Assembly: GCA_903930435.1 (NCBI GenBank)
Contig: CAIYYN010000058.1
Span: forward strand, 1 to 64,000
Origin: an uncultured Hyphomicrobiales bacterium
GTDB lineage: Bacteria; Pseudomonadota; Alphaproteobacteria; Rhizobiales; Ancalomicrobiaceae
Direction: 5' to 3'
Length of the DNA: 64,000 nucleotides
Position 1 is the stretch's first letter; the number at the start of each line of letters is the position of its first letter. This document shows positions 1 through 7,483 of this stretch, piece by piece. Both the position numbers and the translations under genes were made by a program. Under the pieces are notes generated by a model. It was given only the letters and a program-made list of their open reading frames with translations, was not told the origin of the DNA and did no database searches.

Positions 1-216
1 AGGAGAAAATGCGCAGGCTGGGTTATCCCCAGTCAAGCGTTTTCGACACCAAGCTGGGCGATTTGCGCCATACCCCGAAGGGGCGCGGCGAAATTCGGCG
101 GGGAATGCGTTGAACCTCCCTCGTGGAGATGAGCTCCACCGCGGTCGTTTCGCCTTTTCCACGCCAAATTTCGACTCGCGCCGCGCCCGAAACCTATTTG
201 TCAACGAGCCCTAGGG

Positions 217-237
217 GATCATTCCAGTCGAATGATC
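217..237. promoter_or_regulatory. Perfect dyad, likely operator for the MFS gene
   Basis: Arms GATCATTC (217-224) and GAATGATC (230-237) form an exact inverted repeat around a 5-base spacer, 51 bases before the downstream ATG. The symmetry and position suggest a dimeric repressor site of the GntR or IclR kind. No regulator gene lies in view, so it would have to be left of the window or elsewhere. The rest of bases 1-288 shows no convincing gene. Confidence 0.55.
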
Positions 238-288
238 GGTACGAAATACACTAAGAAATAAAATCATAATCCAAATGGAGGAGCGTAG

Positions 289-1530
289 ATGTCACGTGTC
301 AAACCGACTCAGGCTGTGCTTGCGCTTCTCTGTGTGATGTATTTTATCACCTATATCGATCGGGTGAATATCGGGACTGCGGCGTCGGATATTCAAAAGG
401 AATTGGGTCTCAGCAATACGCAGCTCGGGTTTGTCTTTTCTGCGTTCGCCTATCCCTATCTCGTATTTCAGATCTTTGGTGGCTGGGTTGGGGATCGCTT
501 CGGGCCTCGCGTCACGCTGTTCTGGTGCGGGATCATCTGGGCTGCCGCAACGATCCTGACAGGTTTCGTTGGCGGCCTCACATCCCTTGTGCTCGCGCGG
601 TTCATGCTTGGCTTCGGCGAAGGGGCGACGTTTCCGACCGCAACGCGGGCCATGCAATATTGGACGCCGGCTGCGAAGCGCGGTTTCGCGCAAGGTCTGA
701 CGCACGCCTTTGCTCGTCTGGGTAATGCGATTACCCCGCCGATGATTGCCTTGCTGATCGCGTTCTTTACATGGCGCGGCAGTTTTGTCGTGACCGGGCT
801 TGTGAGTCTCGCGTGGGTCCTGGTCTGGGTGGTGTATTTCCGCAATGAACCGAGGGATCACCCGTCCATCAGCCCTGAAGAGTTGGCGGCGCTGCCGGTC
901 CGCAAGGCCGGAGAGGCTGTAACGACACCCTGGCGACCTCTGTTCAAACGCATGTGGCCGGTCACCTTCACGTACTTCTGTTACGGCTGGTGCCTCTGGC
1001 TCTATCTCAACTGGCTTCCTTCGTTCTTCAAGAACAATTACCATCTGGAGATCGGTAAATCCGCGATCTTTGCGTCGGGTGTGTTTTTTGCGGGCGTTGT
1101 TGGTGATACGCTGGGCGGCATCCTGTCAGACGGCATTCTGGTGCGGACCGGAAGCGTTCGATTTGCGCGCCTCAGCGTGACGATCTTCGGCTTTATCGGC
1201 GCGTTTCTCTCGATTCTGCCAATCCTGTTCACGCACGACATGACGACCGTTGCGATCTGCCTGTCATCCGGCTTTTTCTGCGCCGAGCTTTGCATTGGTC
1301 CGATGTGGTCGGTTCCAATGGATATCGCACCGAAATACTCCGGCATGGCGGCGGGCTTCATGAACACGGGTTCGGCCTTTGCCGCCATTGTCTCGCCATT
1401 GGTCGCCGGATATCTGATTGATCTCACGGGAAACTGGTATCTGCCGTTCCTTCTGTCGATGTTGCTCATGTTGCTCGGGGCGGTCTCGGCCTTCCTGATG
1501 CATCCTGAGCGACCGTTCGAGACCGAATGA
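289..1530 (+). CDS. MFS transporter, anion:cation symporter (ACS) family
   Basis: Inner-membrane secondary carrier of 413 residues with the twelve hydrophobic segments expected of the major facilitator superfamily. The N-terminal YIDRVNIG (22-29) and the loop 2-3 motif GGWVGDRFGPR (64-74) are typical of the ACS branch, which takes up organic acids such as hexuronates, galactonate or phthalate by proton symport. The substrate cannot be read from the sequence. The start is well supported: GGAGGA lies at 276-281, just ahead of the ATG. A perfect inverted repeat upstream suggests substrate-responsive control. The next gene, zwf, follows after 132 bases and may have its own promoter. A sugar-acid substrate would fit the neighbour but is inference. 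Confidence 0.85.
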   Translation: MSRVKPTQAVLALLCVMYFITYIDRVNIGTAASDIQKELGLSNTQLGFVFSAFAYPYLVFQIFGGWVGDRFGPRVTLFWCGIIWAAATILTGFVGGLTSLVLARFMLGFGEGATFPTATRAMQYWTPAAKRGFAQGLTHAFARLGNAITPPMIALLIAFFTWRGSFVVTGLVSLAWVLVWVVYFRNEPRDHPSISPEELAALPVRKAGEAVTTPWRPLFKRMWPVTFTYFCYGWCLWLYLNWLPSFFKNNYHLEIGKSAIFASGVFFAGVVGDTLGGILSDGILVRTGSVRFARLSVTIFGFIGAFLSILPILFTHDMTTVAICLSSGFFCAELCIGPMWSVPMDIAPKYSGMAAGFMNTGSAFAAIVSPLVAGYLIDLTGNWYLPFLLSMLLMLLGAVSAFLMHPERPFETE

Positions 1531-1662
1531 GCCTTTCTTGCGCGCGGGAGACATTGCTGAATACGGGTGCGACCGCCACGCCGCATATGCCTTGAATAGC
1601 CGTCATTTAAGTCTGTTATTCCACCCTGATTCGCGCTTACAGTCTCATGTCAGCGTGTTGGC

Positions 1663-3138
1663 ATGGGGGTGGACTTGGCAAAGATCGCTTTGGACGTCGG
1701 ACCTAAATTTCCGCAGGTTGTCGTGCTGGTTGGTGCCACCGGGGATCTCTCGCGCCGCAAGCTGTTGCCTGGGTTGTTTCATCTGGTGACTGCCGGGTTC
1801 ATTCCGGCCTGGCGCATCATCGGCGTGTCCCTGGATAATATCGACGTCGAGGCCTTCAGGGCACTGACGCGCGCGGCCTTGACCGAGTTCTCAGGTCGCA
1901 AGATCACAGACAGTGCCTGGGCGACCTTTTCAGATAGCCTCGATTATGTGCCGATGTCTGCCGGTGGAGACGCTCTGAAGCAGGCGGTTGAGCGGGCCGA
2001 GACCTCGCTCGGATCTGAAAGTCGCCGGATCCATTACCTGAGCGTCCCGCCGAACGCCGCCTTGTCGGCAGTCCATTTGTTGGCGGAAGCGGGATTGATC
2101 GAACGTTCACGCGTCATCATGGAAAAGCCGTTCGGAACCGATCTGGCCAGTGCCCGACAGTTGAACAGTCGTTTGCACGAAGTCTTCGACGAAGAACAGA
2201 TTTTCCGCATCGACCATTTTCTTGGCAAGGAAGCCGCGCAGAATATTCTGGCGTTCCGCTTCGGCAATGGCCTGTTCGAGCCGATCTGGAACCGCAATTT
2301 CATTGATCATGTCCAGATTGACGTGCCCGAGACTCTGGGCCTGGGCAAGCGCTCCGGCTTCTACGAACAGACCGGTGCTTTCCGCGACATGGTCGTGACC
2401 CATCTGTTCCAGATCCTCGGCTTCATGGCGATGGAGCCGCCAACCGCGCTTGAGCCATCCCCGATCAACGAGGAGAAGAACAAGGTCTTCCGGTCGATGA
2501 CGCCCATTGATCCGAGAGATGTTGTTCGCGGCCAATATGTTGGCTACCGGTCGGAAGAGGGCGTTGATCCGGAGTCGGATACCGAAACATTCATCGCGCT
2601 GAAGTGCACCATCGATAACTGGCGCTGGGCTGGCGTTCCCTTCTTCCTGCGTACCGGCAAGCGCCTCGCCGAGGGACAGCGGATCATTTCCATCGCCTTC
2701 CGGGAGCCGCCCAAAAGCATGTTCCCGCTTGGGTCCGGTGTCGGCGCCCAAGGGCCGGATCACCTGACGTTCGATCTCGCTGATGCCTCCAAGATGTCGC
2801 TGTCGTTCTATGGCAAGCGACCGGGACCGGGCATGCGCCTCGACAAGCTCAGCCTTCAGTTTGCCATGCGTGACACTGGCCTCGTCGGTGAAGTGCTGGA
2901 AGCCTATGAACGGCTGATCCTCGATGCGATGCGCGGCGATCACACGTTGTTCACGACCGCCGAAGGGATCGAACGTCTCTGGCAGGTCTCGATTCCGCTT
3001 CTCGAGAACCCGCCACCTGTCCGGCTTTACCCGACCGGATCCTGGGGCCCCAAATCGATCCATCAACTGGTTGCCCCGCATGCCTGGCGATTGCCGTTTG
3101 AGCGTGCCTGGCGCGATCCAAATCCTGACGGGAGCTGA
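1663..3138 (+). CDS. zwf: Glucose-6-phosphate 1-dehydrogenase
   Basis: Oxidises glucose 6-phosphate to 6-phosphogluconolactone, reducing NADP, in the cytosol. This is the entry to the Entner-Doudoroff and oxidative pentose phosphate routes. The 491 residues match family length. The Rossmann fingerprint GATGDLS lies at 24-30 and the substrate and catalytic signature RIDHFLGKE at about 182-190. The usual followers pgl and edd are absent: the gene stands alone between an MFS carrier and a convergent Lrp-type gene. No good ribosome site precedes the ATG. A TTG at 1675 has GGGGG upstream and is an alternative start that would remove four residues. Function is secure from the motifs. Confidence 0.95.
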   Translation: MGVDLAKIALDVGPKFPQVVVLVGATGDLSRRKLLPGLFHLVTAGFIPAWRIIGVSLDNIDVEAFRALTRAALTEFSGRKITDSAWATFSDSLDYVPMSAGGDALKQAVERAETSLGSESRRIHYLSVPPNAALSAVHLLAEAGLIERSRVIMEKPFGTDLASARQLNSRLHEVFDEEQIFRIDHFLGKEAAQNILAFRFGNGLFEPIWNRNFIDHVQIDVPETLGLGKRSGFYEQTGAFRDMVVTHLFQILGFMAMEPPTALEPSPINEEKNKVFRSMTPIDPRDVVRGQYVGYRSEEGVDPESDTETFIALKCTIDNWRWAGVPFFLRTGKRLAEGQRIISIAFREPPKSMFPLGSGVGAQGPDHLTFDLADASKMSLSFYGKRPGPGMRLDKLSLQFAMRDTGLVGEVLEAYERLILDAMRGDHTLFTTAEGIERLWQVSIPLLENPPPVRLYPTGSWGPKSIHQLVAPHAWRLPFERAWRDPNPDGS

Positions 3139-3155
3139 TCCGGACGTCGTCTGGA
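3139..3155. terminator. Small hairpin between convergent zwf and lrp-type genes
   Basis: TCCGGAC (3139-3145) and GTCTGGA (3149-3155) can pair over seven bases with one G-U pair and a 3-base loop, immediately after the zwf stop. There is no T run, so it is at best a weak or Rho-assisted end signal for either convergent gene. Confidence 0.3.
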
Positions 3156-3161
3156 ATTGCC

Positions 3162-3614
3162 TTAAACCGGCAGATCTCCAGCGGTCTTGACCTCTTCCAT
3201 GACCGTATAGGTGTGGGTTTGCCGAACGCCGGGCAGGCTGACGAGCGTCTCGCCTAGGAAGACGCGATAGGCTGCCATATCCGTGACGCGGGCCTTGATC
3301 AGATAGTCAAATCCGCCCGCCAGCATGTGGCATTCCAGAATATCCGGTGTGCGGCGAACGGCGGCGGCAAACTCTTCAAAGATCGTCTGGCTGGTTCGAT
3401 CCAGCGTGATTTCGACAAAGATCAGCAGGTTTCGATCGAGTTTGGCCGGGTTGAGTTTGACGGTGTAGCCCTCGATGACGCCATCCCGCTGCAGCCGCTT
3501 GATGCGTTCAAAGGTGGCGGCCTGACTGAGATGGGCCTGACGCGCCAGTTCGACATTGGTCATGCGGCCATCGCGTTGCAGGAGGCGTAACAGGCGCTTG
3601 TCGGTCTCGTCCAT
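3162..3614 (-). CDS. putR: Lrp/AsnC family regulator, probable activator of putA
   Basis: Transcription factor of 150 residues, the normal Lrp/AsnC length. An N-terminal helix-turn-helix (about 1-60, beginning MDETDKRLLRLLQRDGRMTN) is followed by a RAM effector-binding domain (about 70-145, with GGFDYLIKARV). It is transcribed divergently from putA across 132 bases. In alphaproteobacteria such as Rhizobium, Agrobacterium and Rhodobacter this arrangement encodes PutR, a proline-responsive activator of putA. That role is inferred here from position and family. The intergenic DNA carries repeats suited to multiple Lrp-dimer contacts. It is needed in principle because this PutA has no N-terminal DNA-binding domain. 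Confidence 0.88.
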   Translation of the reverse strand: MDETDKRLLRLLQRDGRMTNVELARQAHLSQAATFERIKRLQRDGVIEGYTVKLNPAKLDRNLLIFVEITLDRTSQTIFEEFAAAVRRTPDILECHMLAGGFDYLIKARVTDMAAYRVFLGETLVSLPGVRQTHTYTVMEEVKTAGDLPV

Positions 3615-3621
3615 GGATCTA

Positions 3622-3711
3622 CCGAAGAAATGAGGGTTTCAAGCCGAATATAGGCGAATTTCTTCGGCGATGCATACGAAAATCCGAAGCACCTTTCGGC
3701 AAAAATCCGAA
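3622..3711. promoter_or_regulatory. Repeat-rich putR-putA control region
   Basis: A perfect 10-base inverted repeat, CCGAAGAAAT (3622-3631) and ATTTCTTCGG (3658-3667), lies next to two direct copies of AAAATCCGAA (3679-3688 and 3702-3711) whose starts are 23 bases apart, about two helical turns. Such phased sites on one DNA face are typical for Lrp-type octamers. The region is shared by the divergent regulator and putA, so it likely serves activation of putA and autoregulation. Confidence 0.6.
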
Positions 3712-3746
3712 TACTGCAAAGGGTCTTCACAAAAGAGGTGACCGCG

Positions 3747-6700
3747 ATGACTGCTGCCATGGGTTCACAGACCGAGATCATAAGCCCGTCCAAGCCTTTC
3801 GCTGCCTTTCAAGCGGAACTCATCGCGCAGACGCCGCTACGCGCTGCGATCACCGCGCATTATCGGGCTGATGAAGCAACCTGTGTTCAGCGTCTGGCAA
3901 GCGTCGCCCGACTGACGCCGGACCAATCCCGGCAATCCAGTGATCTCGCCGCAAGGCTTGTCACCGCGTTGCGGGCCAAGGGAACACGTGGCGCGGTTGA
4001 AGGGCTGGTGCGTGAATATGATCTGTCGAGTCAGGAAGGCGTTGCGCTCATGTGCCTGGCGGAGGCGCTGTTGCGCATCCCGGACCGTGCGACGCGCGAT
4101 GCCTTGATCCGCGACAAGCTTGCGGGAGGGGACTGGAAGAAGCATGTCGGGCATTCGCCGTCGCTCTTTGTCAATGCCGCGACCTGGGGGCTGGTCGTCA
4201 CGGGCAAACTGGTGAGCACCGTCAATGAGACCGGGCTTGCCAATGCCTTGACGCGGCTGATCGCGCGCGGTGGCGAACCGATGATCCGGCTTGGTGTCGA
4301 CATGGCCATGCGCATGATGGGCGAGCAGTTTGTCACCGGTCAGACGATCGGCGAAGCGCTGTCAAACGCACGACGCCTTGAGGCAAAAGGCTTTCGTTAT
4401 TCCTATGATATGCTGGGAGAAGCGGCGACCACGGCGGCAGATGCCGAGCGGTATTTTCAGGACTATGAAACGGCCATTCACGCCATCGGCAAGGCATCGG
4501 CAGGTCGCGGGATCTACACGGGGCCCGGCATCTCGATCAAACTGTCGGCTCTGCATCCACGCTATTCGCGCCTTCAACGGGCCCGCGTTCTGGGCGAGTT
4601 GCTGCCCAGAGTTCAAATGCTGGCTGGTCTGGCAAAGAGCTACGACATCGGTCTGAACATCGATGCAGAAGAAGCTGACAGGCTTGAACTGTCGCTTGAT
4701 ATTCTGGAAGCGCTTGCATTGGATCCGGCCTTGGCTGGCTGGAACGGAATCGGTTTCGTCGTGCAGGCCTATTCGAAGCGCGCGCCCTTTGTGCTCGACT
4801 GGATCATTGATCTCGCCATGCGCAGCCAGCACCGCATCATGGTACGTCTGGTGAAGGGGGCCTACTGGGATAGCGAAATCAAGCGCTCCCAAGTGGATGG
4901 CCTTGATGGCTTTCCCGTCTATACACGCAAGGTGCATACGGATGTGTCCTATCTTGGCTGTGCCAGACAATTGCTGGCCGCGCGCGCAGATATATTCCCG
5001 CAATTCGCCACCCATAATGCCCAGACGCTGGCCGCGATTATGACAATGGCTGGACCGGAGTTTGCCGTGGGTGACTACGAATTCCAGTGCCTGCACGGCA
5101 TGGGCGAGCCACTTTACGAAGAAGTCGTCGGCGAGGACAAACTTGATCGTCCCTGCCGGATTTATGCGCCCGTAGGAACGCATGAAACCTTGCTCGCCTA
5201 TCTCGTCAGGCGCTTGCTGGAAAACGGGGCCAATTCCTCTTTCGTCAATCGTATCCAGGACCCGAAAGTCGCGATCGCAGATCTTGCGGCTGATCCGGTC
5301 GAACAGGTTCTGTCGCAACCATCGATCGGTACCCCGCATCCGAAGATCCTTTTGCCACGCGCGCTGTATGGTGCGTCGCGCGCCAATGCGTCCGGGATCG
5401 ACCTGACCAATGAGCAGCGGCTGCATCAGCTCTATGAGGGCCTTGCAGCGTCGAACATGCATCAATGGATGGCTGTCCCCAACCGGTCTGACGGGGCAGC
5501 GTTGCCGCAGCCGGTGCGCAATCCGGCCAATCATTCAGATATCGTAGGGTCGGTAACGTTTGCTTCGCCATCGGACGTCGAGGCAGCCATATCCCGGGCC
5601 GTCTCGGCGGCAGCGTCGTGGCGGGTGACGCCTGCCAGCCAGCGGGTTGCATATCTTGAGCGAGCGGCTGACGTGATGGAAGCGCGCATGGACGAACTGA
5701 TGGGGCTGATCGTGCGGGAAGCCGGAAAGTCTGTGCCGAACGCCATTGCCGAGGTTCGCGAAGCCTTCGATTTCCTGCGCTATTATGCTGCCGAAGGTCG
5801 AAATCTCGCCGATGCAAGGCCCTTGGGTGTCGTGGCGTGTATTTCGCCGTGGAACTTTCCGCTCGCGATCTTCACTGGTCAGGTTGCGGCCGCGCTGGCG
5901 GTTGGCAACACAGTTCTTGCCAAGCCTGCCGAAGAAACGCCGCTCATTGCTGCCGTCGCCATTGACTTGCTGCATGAGGCGGGCATCCCGGCGGACGTGG
6001 TGCAATTGGTGCCCGGTGCAGGCGATGTTGGTGCCCGACTGGTTGCTGATCCGCGCATAGCCGGCGTTGTTTTTACGGGCTCGACCGAGGTTGCGCGCCT
6101 TATTCAGCGTCAATTGTCTGAGCGACTTAATCCCGATGGTCGCCCGGCGCCGTTGATCGCTGAAACAGGCGGCCAGAATGCCCTGATTGTTGATTCCAGT
6201 GCGCTCGCCGAACAGGTCGTTGCCGACGTGATGGCGTCTGCCTTCGACAGTGCCGGGCAACGCTGCTCTGCCCTCAGAATCCTGTGTTTACAGGATGATA
6301 TCGCCGATCGCGTCCTTACGATGTTGCGTGGGGCACTCGCCGAAATGCGTGTCGGCAATCCGGACAGGCTTTCGACTGACATAGGCCCGGTCATCAGCCT
6401 GCAGGCCAAGGAGATGATCGAGGCCCATATCGAGCGGTTCAGGCAACTAGGCCGCGCTGTGCACCGATCCGAGTTACCGGAAGACTGTGTGCATGGGACA
6501 TTTGTCGCGCCCACGATCATTGAAATTGCGTCCATTGATGAGCTTGAACGCGAGGTGTTCGGGCCCGTGCTGCACGTGCTCAGGTTTGATCGTGGTGATA
6601 TCGACGAGGTCGTGTCCGCGATCAATGTAAGCGGCTACGGCTTGACGTTCGGGATCCACAGCCGGATTGACGAAACGATTGACCATGTCGTTTCACGCGT

Positions 6701-7295
6701 TGCTGCGGGCAATATCTATGTAAATCGCAATCTGATCGGTGCTGTCGTCGGTGTCCAGCCGTTTGGGGGCAATGGGCTGTCAGGGACCGGACCCAAGGCA
6801 GGCGGGCCGCACTATCTGCACAGGCTTGCCGATGCTGGGACCGTGTCAATCGAGGCTTTGCATACTCCGCGTGAGTTGCAAGGGCCGGTCGGGGAACGAA
6901 ATCTCTATAGTCTTGAACCACGTGGGCGCGTGCTCTGCATCGCATCGACGCCGGAAGAACTGGTGCGCCAGGTTTCTGCGGCATCGGCGAGCGGCAACAG
7001 GGTTTTGGTTGCAACCGGGCAAAGGTCGATGCTGGCGAGGAGCGTGAATGTACACCTCGTTGATGAAGCGAGCGATTTCGGTAGCGAGGATTTTGATGCC
7101 GCCCTGTTCGAGGGCGAGATCGACGACCTGATCGCGCTGAACCGCCAGCTTGCGCTGCGTCCCGGTCAGATAGTGGCCATTCATTTGAAAGACGCGACGG
7201 GGGCTTATCCCAGTCATTGGTTGGTGCGTGAAAGATCAATGAGCATCAATACGACAGCTGCTGGTGGTAATGCCAATCTGATGATGATTGATTAA
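3747..7295 (+). CDS. putA: Bifunctional proline dehydrogenase / L-glutamate gamma-semialdehyde dehydrogenase
   Basis: Oxidises proline to glutamate in two channelled steps, using FAD then NAD, at the inner face of the membrane. Domain order: alpha-helical arm and FAD-dependent proline dehydrogenase barrel (about 40-480), aldehyde dehydrogenase (about 520-980) with FTGSTEVAR, AETGGQNA and the catalytic cysteine in GQRCSALR, then a C-terminal domain of about 200 residues typical of long PutA proteins. The first residues show no ribbon-helix-helix domain, so unlike the E. coli enzyme it should not repress its own gene; the divergent Lrp-type gene does the regulating. A GTG at 3738 is in frame, but AGAGG at 3734-3738 is better placed for the ATG at 3747. 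Confidence 0.95.
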   Translation: MTAAMGSQTEIISPSKPFAAFQAELIAQTPLRAAITAHYRADEATCVQRLASVARLTPDQSRQSSDLAARLVTALRAKGTRGAVEGLVREYDLSSQEGVALMCLAEALLRIPDRATRDALIRDKLAGGDWKKHVGHSPSLFVNAATWGLVVTGKLVSTVNETGLANALTRLIARGGEPMIRLGVDMAMRMMGEQFVTGQTIGEALSNARRLEAKGFRYSYDMLGEAATTAADAERYFQDYETAIHAIGKASAGRGIYTGPGISIKLSALHPRYSRLQRARVLGELLPRVQMLAGLAKSYDIGLNIDAEEADRLELSLDILEALALDPALAGWNGIGFVVQAYSKRAPFVLDWIIDLAMRSQHRIMVRLVKGAYWDSEIKRSQVDGLDGFPVYTRKVHTDVSYLGCARQLLAARADIFPQFATHNAQTLAAIMTMAGPEFAVGDYEFQCLHGMGEPLYEEVVGEDKLDRPCRIYAPVGTHETLLAYLVRRLLENGANSSFVNRIQDPKVAIADLAADPVEQVLSQPSIGTPHPKILLPRALYGASRANASGIDLTNEQRLHQLYEGLAASNMHQWMAVPNRSDGAALPQPVRNPANHSDIVGSVTFASPSDVEAAISRAVSAAASWRVTPASQRVAYLERAADVMEARMDELMGLIVREAGKSVPNAIAEVREAFDFLRYYAAEGRNLADARPLGVVACISPWNFPLAIFTGQVAAALAVGNTVLAKPAEETPLIAAVAIDLLHEAGIPADVVQLVPGAGDVGARLVADPRIAGVVFTGSTEVARLIQRQLSERLNPDGRPAPLIAETGGQNALIVDSSALAEQVVADVMASAFDSAGQRCSALRILCLQDDIADRVLTMLRGALAEMRVGNPDRLSTDIGPVISLQAKEMIEAHIERFRQLGRAVHRSELPEDCVHGTFVAPTIIEIASIDELEREVFGPVLHVLRFDRGDIDEVVSAINVSGYGLTFGIHSRIDETIDHVVSRVAAGNIYVNRNLIGAVVGVQPFGGNGLSGTGPKAGGPHYLHRLADAGTVSIEALHTPRELQGPVGERNLYSLEPRGRVLCIASTPEELVRQVSAASASGNRVLVATGQRSMLARSVNVHLVDEASDFGSEDFDAALFEGEIDDLIALNRQLALRPGQIVAIHLKDATGAYPSHWLVRERSMSINTTAAGGNANLMMID

Positions 7296-7438
7296 GATCT
7301 GTCATGTGATGGAATTGGCAAAGATCGTTGCCAGGCATCATTGCCGCCTACTCGAACTCACCCAGCAATCTGGGGCCCAAAAGCTTCAACTCCCCAAGAG
7401 CATTAATCTCAAATTAGGTTCGGTACGATACAAGATCG

Positions 7439-7454
7439 GTTACAGAACTGTAAC
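7439..7454. promoter_or_regulatory. Perfect dyad just upstream of the hybrid kinase
   Basis: GTTACAG (7439-7445) and CTGTAAC (7448-7454) are exact inverted arms around AA, ending 29 bases before the GTG start. It could be an operator or a hairpin near the ribosome site. A near match to the CtrA box, TTAA-N7-TTAG, lies just upstream at about 7404. The remaining bases between putA and this gene hold nothing else I can name. Confidence 0.5.
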
Positions 7455-7483
7455 TGGCCAGATTTGGACCGTTTGAGGTAGCC

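Noticed and set aside
7288-7476. 62-codon frame between putA and the hybrid kinase
   Set aside because: No ribosome site, no recognisable protein features, and it overlaps the dyad and the putA end.
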